64,000 nucleotides of DNA from Uruburuella suis (GCF_004341385.1 NZ_SLXE01000003.1:1-64000); one strand, 5' to 3'; shown: positions 50,452-58,885, counted from the first letter of the stretch. Notes: generated by a model not told the origin, from the sequence alone. Made by a program: numbers and translations.

Positions 50452-50555
50452 ATACCCATTCAAAAAGGTAAGCTAACAAGGCGGCGAGCCTGCGACAGTA
50501 CAGATAGTACGGCAAGGCGAGACAACGAAGTTAGGTTATTTTTTTGGATTGGTAT
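50452..50555. repeat. Family P repeat, short uninterrupted form
   Basis: A 104-bp element from ATACCCATTCAAAAAGGTAAGC to GGTTATTTTTTTGGATTGGTAT with imperfect terminal inverted repeats. The centre GACAGTACAGATAGTACGGC resembles part of classical Correia elements as I recall them. This is the empty-site counterpart of 6964-7215. Downstream to 50640 lie a partial second copy (ACAAAATAAAAGCAGTTCGA) and a CGGATTC..GAATTCG hairpin. Confidence 0.7.
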
Positions 50556-50673
50556 GACAAAATAAAAGCAGTTCGACAGCACCATCAGAACAAGCGTCGG
50601 ATTCGAGAATTCGACCTACGGGCTGCCGAAAGCTTGCCTGTGTACGGTTAAACCGTACCGATGCGGGTTAAAA

Positions 50674-50710
50674 AACAAGGCCGTCTGAAAAATTTTCAGA
50701 CGGCCTTGTT
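50674..50710. terminator. murA terminator (DUS pair)
   Basis: AACAAGGCCGTCTGAAAA and complement form an 18-bp stem, 23 bases downstream of the murA stop on the minus strand. Confidence 0.75.
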
Positions 50711-50733
50711 TGGTGTGTTTTACTTCACCTGAA

Positions 50734-51984
50734 TCAGGCAACGCGCTCGATTTTCGCGCCCACTTTGCCCAGCTTCTCTTCAATATGCTCGTAGCCGCGG
50801 TCGAGGTGGTAGATACGCTCCACCACGGTTTCGCCCTCGGCCACGAGGCCGGCAATCACCAGGCTGGCCGATGCGCGCAAATCGGTGGCCATCACGGTGG
50901 CACCCGAGAGCGTGGCCACACCTTTCACGATGGCGGTGTTGCCCTCGGCGGCGATGTCTGCACCCATGCGGTTGAGCTCGGGCACGTGCATAAAGCGGTT
51001 TTCAAAAATGGTTTCCACCACTTTGCCGCTGCCCTCTGCCACGGCATTCATGGCCATAAATTGCGCCTGCATATCGGTGGGGAAGCCCGGGTGCGGCATG
51101 GTGCGGATGTCCACCGCTTTGGGGCGCTGCTGCATGTCGATGGCGATCCAGTTGTCGCCCGCTTCGATAATCGCGCCGGCTTCGGCCAGCTTGTCGAGCA
51201 CGGCTTCCATGGTTTTCGGCGCGGCGTTGCGCAACACCACTTTGCCGCCGGCCATCGCCACGGCGCATAAAAACGTGCCCGCTTCGATGCGGTCGGGCAC
51301 CACGCTGTGCTCGGCGCCGTGCAATTCTTTCACACCCTCCACCGTCATGGTGGCGCTGCCGATGCCGCTGATTTTGGCACCCATTTTCACCAAACATTCG
51401 GCCAAATCGACCACTTCGGGCTCAATGGCGCAATTTTCCAACACGGTGGTGCCCTCGGCCAAGGTGGCGGCCATCAAAAGATTTTCGGTGCCGCCCACGG
51501 TGACCATGTCCATCACCACGCGTGCGCCTTTCAAGCGGCCGCGGGCTTTTACATAGCCGTGCTCAATCACGATTTCCGCGCCCATGGCTTCCAGGCCTTT
51601 AAGATGCTGGTCTACCGGACGCGAACCGATGGCGCAACCGCCGGGCAGGCTCACTTGGGCTTCACCAAAGCGCGCCAGCGTGGGGCCCAGCACCAAAATC
51701 GAGGCGCGCATGGTTTTCACCAATTCATAAGGGGCGATGGTGTTGTTCACCGTGCCGCCGTTGATTTCGAATTCGGCGATATTGTCGGTGAGCACGCGCG
51801 CACCCATGCCTTGCAGCAGCTTTTGGGTGGTTTTCACATCGCGCAGCATGGGCACGTTTTTCAGGCGCAGCGTGCCCTCGGTGAGGAGGCCGGCGCACAT
51901 CAGCGGCAGGGCGGCATTTTTGGCGCCGGACACGGTGATTTCGCCGTTGAGCGGGCCGTTGCCGGTAATTTTGAGTTTGTCCAC
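50734..51984 (-). CDS. murA: UDP-N-acetylglucosamine 1-carboxyvinyltransferase MurA
   Basis: MurA transfers enolpyruvate from PEP to UDP-GlcNAc, the first committed step of peptidoglycan synthesis, and is the target of fosfomycin. The 416-residue protein has Lys22 in SGAKNAALP and the active-site loop LPGGCAIGSRPVDQH with Cys117, so it should be fosfomycin-sensitive in type. The C-terminal ERIYHLDRGYEHIEEKL motif is present. An ibaG-type gene lies upstream on the same strand, as in E. coli, but a MITE now separates them. Confidence 0.97.
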   Translation of the reverse strand: MDKLKITGNGPLNGEITVSGAKNAALPLMCAGLLTEGTLRLKNVPMLRDVKTTQKLLQGMGARVLTDNIAEFEINGGTVNNTIAPYELVKTMRASILVLGPTLARFGEAQVSLPGGCAIGSRPVDQHLKGLEAMGAEIVIEHGYVKARGRLKGARVVMDMVTVGGTENLLMAATLAEGTTVLENCAIEPEVVDLAECLVKMGAKISGIGSATMTVEGVKELHGAEHSVVPDRIEAGTFLCAVAMAGGKVVLRNAAPKTMEAVLDKLAEAGAIIEAGDNWIAIDMQQRPKAVDIRTMPHPGFPTDMQAQFMAMNAVAEGSGKVVETIFENRFMHVPELNRMGADIAAEGNTAIVKGVATLSGATVMATDLRASASLVIAGLVAEGETVVERIYHLDRGYEHIEEKLGKVGAKIERVA

Positions 51985-52101
51985 AGAATGTCTTTCGTAG
52001 CGCGGCGCAGGCTTTCAGACGGCCTGTGCACAAAAATGGGGGAAATGAAACGGTAAATTATAATGGATTTTAAACGGATTGCGTTTTTGTGACAGGTAAA
52101 A

Positions 52102-52134
52102 TTCAGACGGCCTGCATGCACACAGGCCGTCTGA
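52102..52134. repeat. Outward-facing DUS pair
   Basis: TTCAGACGGCCTG and CAGGCCGTCTGAA around eight bases, between murA and the family G element. A further DUS lies near 52013. Confidence 0.45.
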
Positions 52135-52157
52135 ACGCTTGCGCAGATAAATGATTA

Positions 52158-52315
52158 GGGTCTGTTCACAATTCATCCGCGAATAAGATTTTGAGCGCAA
52201 AAGCGTGGCTGCAAGGCGAAAAGCACAGCAAGGTTGAACACCTTGCGAGCATTTTCAACGCAGCAGGCGCGCTTTTGAGCCAACACTTGCCGCGTGATGA
52301 AATGTGAACAGACCC
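52158..52315. repeat. Family G MITE, copy 2, at the ibaG stop codon
   Basis: A 158-bp copy with GGGTCTGTTCACA ends and TA flanks (52156-52157 and 52316-52317). On the minus strand the ibaG stop codon TAG is formed by the flanking TA plus the first G of the element. Restoring the empty site gives TAA at the same place, so the protein is unchanged. Confidence 0.75.
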
Positions 52316-52563
52316 TAGCCCTGCTTGGCCGCCCATTCCGCCGGCGTAGCCGCGGTGGTGATGGAGAGCGCGTGCAATTCGTTGCTGGCCAATTTATCCG
52401 CCAGGCCGTCTTTAATCAGGCGGTGGCGCGCCAGCCGGGCTTTGCCCTCGAAGGCGCTCGACACGATGTGGGCGAAAAAGTGGTGGCCGTCGCCCTCTAC
52501 TTCGATGTGTTCGCAAGGCGCCACGGCGGCAATCATTTGTTTGACTTCTTCGGGGGTAAGCAT
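52315..52563 (-). CDS. ibaG: BolA family protein (IbaG/YrbA-like)
   Basis: An 82-residue BolA-fold protein; IbaG-type members work with monothiol glutaredoxins in iron-sulfur and acid-stress physiology. Features are LTPEEVKQMI at the start, the IEVEGDGHHFFAHIVSSAFEG segment with the conserved His pair, then RHRLIKDGLADKL and ELHALSITTATP-like end (HALSITTAATP). It precedes murA in the order seen in E. coli, but a 158-bp MITE lies between, so co-transcription may be affected. Confidence 0.9.
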   Translation of the reverse strand: MLTPEEVKQMIAAVAPCEHIEVEGDGHHFFAHIVSSAFEGKARLARHRLIKDGLADKLASNELHALSITTAATPAEWAAKQG

Positions 52564-52662
52564 AATTTTCTTTCAACAATGGTTCAGACGGCCTCAACAG
52601 CGCCGCGCATAATCGTGCATATTATACAGATATTGCCCGCTGAATCATGCAACAATATTCTG

Positions 52663-52668
52663 TATAAT
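52663..52668 (+). promoter_or_regulatory. Candidate ftsE promoter (-10)
   Basis: Perfect TATAAT in TTCTGTATAATCGG, 75 bases before ftsE. No clear -35 at 17 bases (CTGAAT at 52640-52645). Confidence 0.4.
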
Positions 52669-52681
52669 CGGTCTCACTTTA

Positions 52682-52722
52682 TTTCAGACGGCCTGTTTGT
52701 CCGAACAACAGGCCGTCTGAAA
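52682..52722. repeat. DUS pair in the ftsE leader
   Basis: TTTCAGACGGCCTGTT and AACAGGCCGTCTGAAA are separated by nine bases and lie between the -10 box and the ftsE start, so the hairpin would be in the mRNA leader. Confidence 0.5.
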
Positions 52723-52742
52723 CCCACCCACCGAGCACAATC

Positions 52743-53396
52743 ATGATCCGTTTCGAGCAAGTTTCCAAAACCTATCCCGGCGGCTTTCACGCGCTGAAAA
52801 ATGTCAGTTTCAATATCGACAAAGGCGAAATGATTTTCGTGGCCGGCCATTCCGGCGCCGGCAAATCCACCATTCTCAAGCTGATTGCCGGCATCACCAA
52901 GCCCACCACCGGCAAGGTGTGGATGAACAATCAAGATATCGGCAGCCTGAACGACAACCAAATCGGCTTTTTGCGCCAACACATCGGCATTGTGTTTCAA
53001 GACCACAAAATCCTGTTTGACCGAAATGTGATCCAAAACGTGCTGCTGCCGCTGCGCATCATCGGCTACGACCGGGCGCAGGCCGAAAAGCGGGCGCGCG
53101 TGGCGATTGAAAAAGTGGGCCTGGCCGGGCGCGAAGGTGCCGACCCGGTAACGCTTTCCGGCGGCGAGCAGCAGCGCCTGTGCATCGCCCGCGCGGTGGT
53201 GCACCAGCCCAGCCTTTTGATTGCCGACGAGCCTTCCGCCAACCTCGACCGCGCCTATGCGCTCGACATTATGGAATTATTCAAAACCTTTCACGAAGCG
53301 GGCACCACCGTGATTGTGGCCGCGCACGACGAAACACTGATGGCCGATTACGGCCACCGCATTTTGCGCCTGCAGGAAGGCAGGTTTGCCGCATGA
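52743..53396 (+). CDS. ftsE: Cell division ATP-binding protein FtsE
   Basis: FtsE is the ATPase of the FtsEX complex, which couples the divisome to septal peptidoglycan hydrolases. The 217-residue protein has Walker A GHSGAGKST (residues 35-43), Q-loop IVFQDHKILFDRNV (the FtsE form), signature TLSGGEQQRLCIARAV, Walker B LLIADEPSANLD and H-loop VAAHDETL. It overlaps ftsX by four bases (ATGA), so the two proteins are translationally coupled. Confidence 0.96.
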   Translation: MIRFEQVSKTYPGGFHALKNVSFNIDKGEMIFVAGHSGAGKSTILKLIAGITKPTTGKVWMNNQDIGSLNDNQIGFLRQHIGIVFQDHKILFDRNVIQNVLLPLRIIGYDRAQAEKRARVAIEKVGLAGREGADPVTLSGGEQQRLCIARAVVHQPSLLIADEPSANLDRAYALDIMELFKTFHEAGTTVIVAAHDETLMADYGHRILRLQEGRFAA

Positions 53397-54307
53397 AACA
53401 TTATCTCTCGCTCCACCTCGAATCCGCCCGCAACGCCGCGCGCCACTTTATCCGTCAGCCTTTTGCCACTTTGCTGATTTTGCTGATGCTCGCCATCGCG
53501 ATGACGCTGCCCTTGGCGCTTTATTTGGGCGTGCAAAGCGGCCAGGCCGTGCTCGGCAAGCTCAACGAAGCGCCGCAAATCACGCTTTATATGGAATTGA
53601 GCGCCGATGAAGTCGACAACGAAGCAGTAAAAACCCTGCTCGCCGAAGATGCGCGCATCAGCAAAAGCGAATTTATCGGCAAGCAAAAAGGGCTGCAAGA
53701 ATTGCAGCAAAGCATGGGCGCGCAGGATTTGGTGTCGATGCTCGATGACAATCCGCTGCCCGATGTGTTTATCGTTACGCCCGACGCCGGCACCGCGCCC
53801 GAGGCCATGCAGATTTTGCAGCAGGATTTGAGCGAATTGCCGATGGTGGAAGCCGCGCGGCTCGACACCGAATGGATGCAAACGCTCTATCAGATTAATG
53901 CCTTTTTGCATCGGATTTTCTGGTTTTTGGCCATCACCCTGAGCGTGGCTTTCGTGCTGGTGGCGCACAACACCATCCGTTTGCAGATTTTGAGCCGCAA
54001 AGAAGAAATCGAAATCACCAAGCTTTTGGGCGCGCCCGCTTCGTTTATCCGCCGCCCGTTTCTTTATCAAGCCGCTTGGCAGAGCCTGCTTTCCGCCGCC
54101 ATCAGCATCGGCCTGTGCGCCTGGCTGATGCGCGCCAGCCAGCCGTTGATCAATCAGATTTTCCGCCCCTACGGCCTCAACATCGAATGGCGCTTTTTCC
54201 ACGCCTGGGAAATTCTGATGGTGCTCGCCGTGGTGACCGCGCTGGGCATTTCCGGCGCCTGGCTTGCCACACAGCAGCATTTGCTCAGCTTTAAAGCCAA
54301 GCGTTGA
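53393..54307 (+). CDS. ftsX: Cell division protein FtsX
   Basis: FtsX is the membrane partner of FtsE, transmitting ATP hydrolysis to periplasmic amidase activators. The 304-residue protein has a first helix (about 25-45), a periplasmic domain of about 130 residues, and three more helices with the FtsX-type loop LSRKEEIEITKLLGAPASFI. The start overlaps the ftsE stop (ATGA at 53393-53396). A DUS hairpin follows. Confidence 0.95.
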   Translation: MKHYLSLHLESARNAARHFIRQPFATLLILLMLAIAMTLPLALYLGVQSGQAVLGKLNEAPQITLYMELSADEVDNEAVKTLLAEDARISKSEFIGKQKGLQELQQSMGAQDLVSMLDDNPLPDVFIVTPDAGTAPEAMQILQQDLSELPMVEAARLDTEWMQTLYQINAFLHRIFWFLAITLSVAFVLVAHNTIRLQILSRKEEIEITKLLGAPASFIRRPFLYQAAWQSLLSAAISIGLCAWLMRASQPLINQIFRPYGLNIEWRFFHAWEILMVLAVVTALGISGAWLATQQHLLSFKAKR

Positions 54308-54319
54308 TGCGCCGCGCAG

Positions 54320-54354
54320 CAAAGGCCGTCTGAAAAAGTTTCAGACGGCCTTTG
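54320..54354. terminator. ftsEX terminator (DUS pair)
   Basis: CAAAGGCCGTCTGAAA and complement around a three-base loop, 12 bases after the ftsX stop. Confidence 0.7.
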
Positions 54355-54419
54355 TGTTTTATGCGGCGGCAAATTTTTATGCACGCAGTTGCGCCGCAAA
54401 AAGCGCGGCCAAAAAATGC

Positions 54420-54425
54420 TACAAT
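54420..54425 (+). promoter_or_regulatory. Candidate xseB -10 box
   Basis: TGCTACAAT with TACAAT at 54420-54425, 29 bases before the xseB ATG; no good -35 is visible. Confidence 0.35.
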
Positions 54426-54454
54426 CAAGCCTTTGTTCAACCCAAGCCCTGATC

Positions 54455-54679
54455 ATGAAAAAAGCCACCCCCAAATCTTTCGAAGAAGCCCTCAAGCGCC
54501 TCGAAGCACTCACCCAAGCCATGCAAAGCAGCGAAATGCCGCTCGAAGAAGCGCTGGCCGCCTATCAGGAAGGCAACGAGCTGGTGCAATATTGCCAAAA
54601 CAAGCTGGCCGAAGTGGAGCAAAAATTGCACGTGCTCGATGAGGGCGGATTAAAGGAGCTCAGCCTTGAAGCCGAATAA
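54455..54679 (+). CDS. xseB: Exodeoxyribonuclease VII small subunit
   Basis: XseB associates with XseA to form exonuclease VII, which degrades single-stranded DNA to oligonucleotides. The 74-residue protein shows SFEEALKRLEALTQAMQSS and LEEALAAYQEGNELVQYC, the two-helix pattern of the family. The start at 54455 (MKKATPK) is favoured over an upstream frame. It overlaps ispA by 14 bases; the same xseB-ispA order is found in E. coli, although dxs does not follow here. Confidence 0.93.
   Translation: MKKATPKSFEEALKRLEALTQAMQSSEMPLEEALAAYQEGNELVQYCQNKLAEVEQKLHVLDEGGLKELSLEAE
54653..54658 (+). promoter_or_regulatory. Ribosome binding site that decides the ispA start
   Basis: AAGGAG lies inside the end of xseB, seven bases before TTG at 54666. 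This supports TTG as the ispA initiation codon and coupled translation of the two genes. Confidence 0.65.
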
Positions 54680-55559
54680 TCTGCACAGCTGGCAAACCCG
54701 CGCGCAAGCGCAAACCGAGCTGGTGCTTTCGCGCGCGCTGCCGCCCGAAACGCAAAGCCCCGAAGGGCTGCACGAAGCCATGCGCTATGTCACCCTCGGC
54801 GGCGGCAAGCGCTTGCGCCCGCTGCTGGTGCTGGCTGCATCCGAATTGGGCGCAGCCGATGAAGCGGCGGTGGCGCAGGCGATGGCGGCGGTGGAATGCA
54901 TTCATGTGTATTCATTGGTGCACGATGATATGCCCGCAATGGACAACGACAGCCTGCGCCGCGGCAAGCCCACCTGCCATGTGCAATACGGCGAAGCCGC
55001 CGCCCTGCTGGCTGGCGACGCCTTGCAAACGCTGGCATTCGAGCTGCTCAGCCGCCCCACCAGCCTGCCGGGCGCGCGCCAGCTGCGCATGCTCTCTACG
55101 CTGGCGCAGGCTTCGGGCAGCCTAGGCATGGCCGGCGGCCAGGCGATTGATTTGGCCAACGTCGGCAAAGCCATGAATCAGGCTGCGCTCGAACAGATGC
55201 ACAGCCTCAAAACCGGCGCGCTGATCCGCGCCGCCGTGGCGCTGGGCGCGCTGAGCTGCCCCGATGTAGATGACGAAGGCCTGGCGCGGCTCGATGATTA
55301 TGCCCGCAAGATAGGCCTGGCTTTCCAAGTGATAGACGATGTGCTCGATTGTGAAGCCGACACCGCCACGCTGGGCAAAACCGCCGGCAAAGATGCCGAT
55401 GCCGACAAGCCCACTTATGTGAAATTAATGGGCCTGCCCCAAGCGCGCGCTTATGCCGAAGCGCTGGTGGCCGAAGCCGTGGCGGCACTCGCGCCGTTTG
55501 GCGAAAAAGCCGCCCATTTGCGCAGCCTGGCCGAATTTATCACCGAACGCAAGCATTGA
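54666..55559 (+). CDS. ispA: Farnesyl diphosphate synthase (polyprenyl synthetase)
   Basis: IspA condenses isopentenyl diphosphate with DMAPP and GPP to farnesyl diphosphate, precursor of undecaprenyl-P and quinone side chains. The 297-residue protein has LGGGKRLRPLL near residue 45, the first Asp-rich motif LVHDDMPAMDND with RRGKPT after it, and the second FQVIDDVLDCE. Residues before the first Asp motif (HVYS) fit short-chain synthases. Start is TTG at 54666, overlapping xseB, with a strong ribosome site. Confidence 0.95.
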   Translation: MKPNNLHSWQTRAQAQTELVLSRALPPETQSPEGLHEAMRYVTLGGGKRLRPLLVLAASELGAADEAAVAQAMAAVECIHVYSLVHDDMPAMDNDSLRRGKPTCHVQYGEAAALLAGDALQTLAFELLSRPTSLPGARQLRMLSTLAQASGSLGMAGGQAIDLANVGKAMNQAALEQMHSLKTGALIRAAVALGALSCPDVDDEGLARLDDYARKIGLAFQVIDDVLDCEADTATLGKTAGKDADADKPTYVKLMGLPQARAYAEALVAEAVAALAPFGEKAAHLRSLAEFITERKH

Positions 55560-55599
55560 GCGGGCATGATGCCGAAAGCCGTAAGCGTATGTATATATT

Positions 55600-55776
55600 G
55601 ATATGCAAGAAAAAGTGATGCAAAACCACACTCTATAACGGAGTAGCTTGGGTTGCTAAAGCCAAGGTTTCAGACGGCCTGTAGATTTGTTGGGTTTACA
55701 ACCCAACCTACCCGCTGAAACGTTGGGTTTACAACCCAACCTACCCGTTGTGCCACTTTTTTTATGCATTCCGCTA
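55600..55776. repeat. Family C MITE, degenerate, with duplicated arm
   Basis: A copy with a decayed left end (GATATGCAAGAAAAAGTGATG) and right end ATGCATTCCGCTA (CCACTA changed to CCGCTA). The TTGGGTTTACAACCCAACCTACCCG unit is present twice in tandem (about 55689-55718 and 55724-55750). Its last TA is also the left flank of the family G element that follows. Confidence 0.6.
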
Positions 55777-55935
55777 GGGTCTGTTCACATTTCATCCGTG
55801 CGTAAGATTTTGAGCGCAAAAGCGCGCTTGCAAGGCGAAAAGCGCAGCAAGGTTGGACACCTTGCGAGCATTTTCAACGCGGCAGGCGCGTTTTTGAGCC
55901 AAAAGATTGCCACGAGATGAATTGTGAACAGACCC
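55777..55935. repeat. Family G MITE, copy 3
   Basis: A 159-bp element with ends GGGTCTGTTCACA and TGTGAACAGACCC, TA at 55775-55776 and 55936-55937. The left TA is the terminal TA of the family C element. Core hairpin CAAGGTTGGACACCTTG. The rest of the ispA-mnmG gap has a DUS pair and no gene. Confidence 0.75.
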
Positions 55936-55947
55936 TAATATAAGGAG

Positions 55948-55976
55948 AGGCCGTCTGAAACTTTTTCAGACGGCCT
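55948..55976. terminator. mnmG terminator (DUS pair)
   Basis: AGGCCGTCTGAAA and complement with a three-base loop, 15 bases downstream of the mnmG stop on the minus strand; it also faces ispA. Confidence 0.65.
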
Positions 55977-55990
55977 TTTGGTTTACGGCT

Positions 55991-57886
55991 TTAATTTTGA
56001 CGGGCTTCTTTAAAGCCGCGTTTCAAATGCACCATCAACAGCGCCACGGCGGCGGGGGTGATGCCTGAGATGCGGCCGGCCTGACCCACGGTTTCGGGGC
56101 GGTGCTGGTTGAGCTTTTGCTGGGCTTCAGCGGAGAGGCCTTTCACTTTGCTGTAGTCGATATCGGTGGGCAGTTTGAGGGTTTCCAAATCGCGGCGGCC
56201 TTCGATTTCTTCGTTTTGGCGATCGATATAGCCTTGGTATTTCACTTGGATTTCCACTTGCTCGGCCACTTCGGCAGCCAGCGCTTGCTCAGGCGCGGCT
56301 TGGGGCAGGCTCATCAGGGCGGCGTAATCGAGATTGGGGCGGCGCAACAAATCGTGCAGATTGGCTTCACGGCTCAATTTTTGGCCGAACACGCGCTCTT
56401 GCTCGCTTTCGGGCAGCTTGGCGGGAGTGTACCAAGTGCTGCGCAAACGCTGGATTTCGCGCTCGATGGCTTCGCGCTTTTGCTCGAAGGCCTGCCATTG
56501 GTCGTCGGAAACGAGGCCGATTTGGCGGCCGGCTTCGGTGAGGCGCATATCGGCGTTGTCTTCGCGCAGTTGTAATCGGTATTCGGCGCGGCTGGTAAAC
56601 ATGCGGTAAGGCTCGTTTACGCCTTTGGTAATCAAATCATCTACCAACACGCCCAAATAGGCTTGCTCGCGGCGCAGCAGCAGCGGATCTTGCCCGCGCA
56701 CATATTGCACGGCATTGGCACCCGCCAGCAAGCCTTGTGCGGCGGCTTCTTCATAGCCTGTGGTGCCGTTGATTTGGCCGGCGAAAAATAAGCCTGCAAT
56801 GGTTTTGGTTTCGAGGCTGGCTTTGAGGTTGCGCGGGTCGAAATAATCGTATTCGATGGCATAGCCGGGGCGCAGGATGTGGGCGTTTTCCAAGCCTTTC
56901 ATCGAGCGCACAAGGGCGAGCTGGATATCAAACGGCAGGCTGGTGGAAATGCCGTTTGGATAATACTCATGGGTGGACAGCCCTTCCGGTTCTAGGAAAA
57001 TCTGGTGGCTGTCTTTATCGGCAAAGCGGTTGATTTTGTCTTCAATCGAAGGGCAATAGCGCGGGCCCACGCCTTCGATTTTGCCGGTAAACATCGGGCT
57101 GCGGTCGAAGCCGGAGCGGATGATATCGTGGGTTTGCTCGTTGGTGTGGGTAATCCAGCAGCTCACTTGCTGCGGATGCATGGCGGCATGGCCGCGCACG
57201 GAAAACACCGGCACGGGTGTGTCGCCGGGCTGCTCGGTGAGTTGGGAAAAATCAATCGTGCGCCCATCAATGCGCGGCGGCGTGCCGGTTTTGAGGCGGC
57301 TTTGCGGCAGTTGCAATTCTTTCAAGCGGCCGGATAAGCCTTGTGCGGCAGGGTCGCCCGCGCGGCCGCCGGCGTAGTTTTCCAAGCCGATGTGGATTTT
57401 GCCGGCCAGAAACGTGCCGGCGGTAAGCACCACGGCGCGGGCTTTAAATTCCACGCCCATAGCGGTGATGACGCCGCTGATGCGGTCGCCCTCGAGGGTG
57501 ACGTCGTCTACCTGTTGTTGGAAAAGCTCGAGATTGGCTTGGTTTTCGAGCATTTCGCGGATGGCGGCTTTATAGAGAATGCGGTCGGCCTGCGCACGGG
57601 TGGCGCGCACGGCGGCGCCTTTGCTGGCATTGAGGCGGCGAAACTGGATGCCGCTCATGTCGGTGGCCAGCGCCATCGCGCCGCCGAGCGCATCGAGCTC
57701 GCGCACCAAATGGCCTTTGCCGATGCCGCCGATGGAGGGGTTGCACGACATTTGGCCGAGGGTTTCGATATTGTGGCTGAGCAAAAGCGTTTGCGCGCCC
57801 ATGCGCGCAGCGGCGAGCGCGGCTTCGGTGCCGGCATGGCCGCCGCCAACCACGATTACATCGTATTGTTTGGGGTAAATCATCAT
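55991..57886 (-). CDS. mnmG: tRNA uridine-5-carboxymethylaminomethyl(34) synthesis enzyme MnmG
   Basis: MnmG is the FAD- and NADH-dependent partner of MnmE for wobble uridine modification. The 631-residue protein starts MMIYPKQYDVIVVGGGHAGT with the dinucleotide fold, followed by MSCNPSIGGIGKGHLVREL, the FAD-contact segment PPRIDGRTIDFS and GQINGTTGYEEAAAQGL. The C-terminal helical domain (SGITPAAVALLMVHLKRG) binds MnmE. By recall it closely matches meningococcal MnmG. Start is ATG 57886 or 57883; an in-frame upstream codon at 57985 would add a non-conserved segment. Confidence 0.97.
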   Translation of the reverse strand: MMIYPKQYDVIVVGGGHAGTEAALAAARMGAQTLLLSHNIETLGQMSCNPSIGGIGKGHLVRELDALGGAMALATDMSGIQFRRLNASKGAAVRATRAQADRILYKAAIREMLENQANLELFQQQVDDVTLEGDRISGVITAMGVEFKARAVVLTAGTFLAGKIHIGLENYAGGRAGDPAAQGLSGRLKELQLPQSRLKTGTPPRIDGRTIDFSQLTEQPGDTPVPVFSVRGHAAMHPQQVSCWITHTNEQTHDIIRSGFDRSPMFTGKIEGVGPRYCPSIEDKINRFADKDSHQIFLEPEGLSTHEYYPNGISTSLPFDIQLALVRSMKGLENAHILRPGYAIEYDYFDPRNLKASLETKTIAGLFFAGQINGTTGYEEAAAQGLLAGANAVQYVRGQDPLLLRREQAYLGVLVDDLITKGVNEPYRMFTSRAEYRLQLREDNADMRLTEAGRQIGLVSDDQWQAFEQKREAIEREIQRLRSTWYTPAKLPESEQERVFGQKLSREANLHDLLRRPNLDYAALMSLPQAAPEQALAAEVAEQVEIQVKYQGYIDRQNEEIEGRRDLETLKLPTDIDYSKVKGLSAEAQQKLNQHRPETVGQAGRISGITPAAVALLMVHLKRGFKEARQN

Positions 57887-58126
57887 TTTTGTATTGGCTA
57901 ACCTGTGTGTGGCGGACAACAGCTTTTTTGTGCTGCGCCCGAGAAAATAGCTCTGAATTGTACGCCGATTCGACAGTGGACACAATGCGCGCGTATGGCT
58001 TGAAGATGTTGAATTTACATAAGAAAGCGGCTTCCGGGAAAGGTTTCAGACGGCCTTTTGACAAGCGGCGCTGCAAACTGCGGCTTGCCGCCTTTGTCCG
58101 CCCGCTCCGGTGCAGGACTGTTGTGT

Positions 58127-58498
58127 TTATTGGCTGTCGGATTCAAGCATCCGGCCTGCACGCGGCTTCGGCTCTGTGTGCGCATGGTGTTGTGCGGCAA
58201 GCTCTGCCAGCGCCGCCCACAGCCGCCGTTTCTGCTCAGGCGCGAGCTTTTTCACCAAAGGCTCGATGCGGGCGGCTTCGCTGCGGCTGATGGCGGCATA
58301 AAGCAGGCGCATTTCCTGCGGCTTGTGCATACGCGTGAATTTGGCGCCTCGTCCGGCGCAGTGTGCGGCAAAGCGCTCGTCGGGGCGGTTGCTGATGCCG
58401 CAATAGAGCGCGCCGCCGTGGCACAGCAGCAGGTACACACACCAGCCTTCATCGGAAGCGGCAGCAGCGGGCAGCTTGAATTCGCTTAAATCGTTCAT
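58127..58498 (-). CDS. GIY-YIG nuclease family protein
   Basis: A 123-residue protein with a single GIY-YIG domain: WCVYLLLCHGGALYCGISNRP (first Tyr and the LYCGI strand), Arg in PDERFAAHCAGRGAKFT and EAARIEPLVKKL (conserved Glu). The size fits the YhbQ/UPF0213 group, whose role in DNA repair or turnover is not settled. The C-terminal tail of about 25 residues is charged. It precedes mnmG on the same strand with a 240-base gap that contains one DUS and no gene. Confidence 0.82.
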   Translation of the reverse strand: MNDLSEFKLPAAAASDEGWCVYLLLCHGGALYCGISNRPDERFAAHCAGRGAKFTRMHKPQEMRLLYAAISRSEAARIEPLVKKLAPEQKRRLWAALAELAAQHHAHTEPKPRAGRMLESDSQ

Positions 58499-58516
58499 TT
58501 CGATATGCTATCACCG

Positions 58517-58549
58517 AGGCCGTCTGAACATCAAATTTCAGACGGCCTT
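58517..58549. repeat. DUS pair upstream of the GIY-YIG gene
   Basis: AGGCCGTCTGAA and complement around nine bases, about 20 bases before the start codon. Confidence 0.45.
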
Positions 58550-58611
58550 GTGTTTTATGCATACGCTATTGCCATCAACACGCAAACATTTTACCAATCA
58601 CCCGGCCTTTA

Positions 58612-58780
58612 ATACCAATTCTAAAAAATAACCTTACAAAATAAAAGCAGTTCGGCAGCACCATCTGCGTAGGTCGGATTCTTGAATCCGACGTTTGGCC
58701 AACGGCCAAAGCGATGTGCGTGCCTTGTTCTGCGAACAAGTGTCGGATTCGAGAATCCGACCTACAGGCTGTGGTGAGCC
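58612..58780. repeat. Family P repeat, right end lost
   Basis: Begins ATACCAATTCTAAAAAATAACC and shares the interior of the copy at 22665 (two CGGATTC..GAATCCG hairpins and TTTGGCCAACGGCCAAA), but lacks the GAATGGGTAT end. The gap 58499-58900 otherwise contains DUS pairs and no gene. Confidence 0.6.
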
Positions 58781-58843
58781 GCGCCTACAATTGTATCAAT
58801 ATCATCAAAGCGCCAATATTTTGCCAAACGCTCGGCTGGTAAA

Positions 58844-58885
58844 AAAGGCCGTCTGAAAGCGGATAAATGCTTTCAGACGGCCTTT
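58844..58885. terminator. Terminator of the fad operon (DUS pair)
   Basis: AAAGGCCGTCTGAAAGC and complement with an eight-base loop, 16 bases beyond the fadA stop. Confidence 0.65.

Noticed and set aside
58127..58498. Homing endonuclease, because of the GIY-YIG domain
   Set aside because: The protein is a short single-domain YhbQ-like form without DNA-binding modules, and is not inside an intron or intein.
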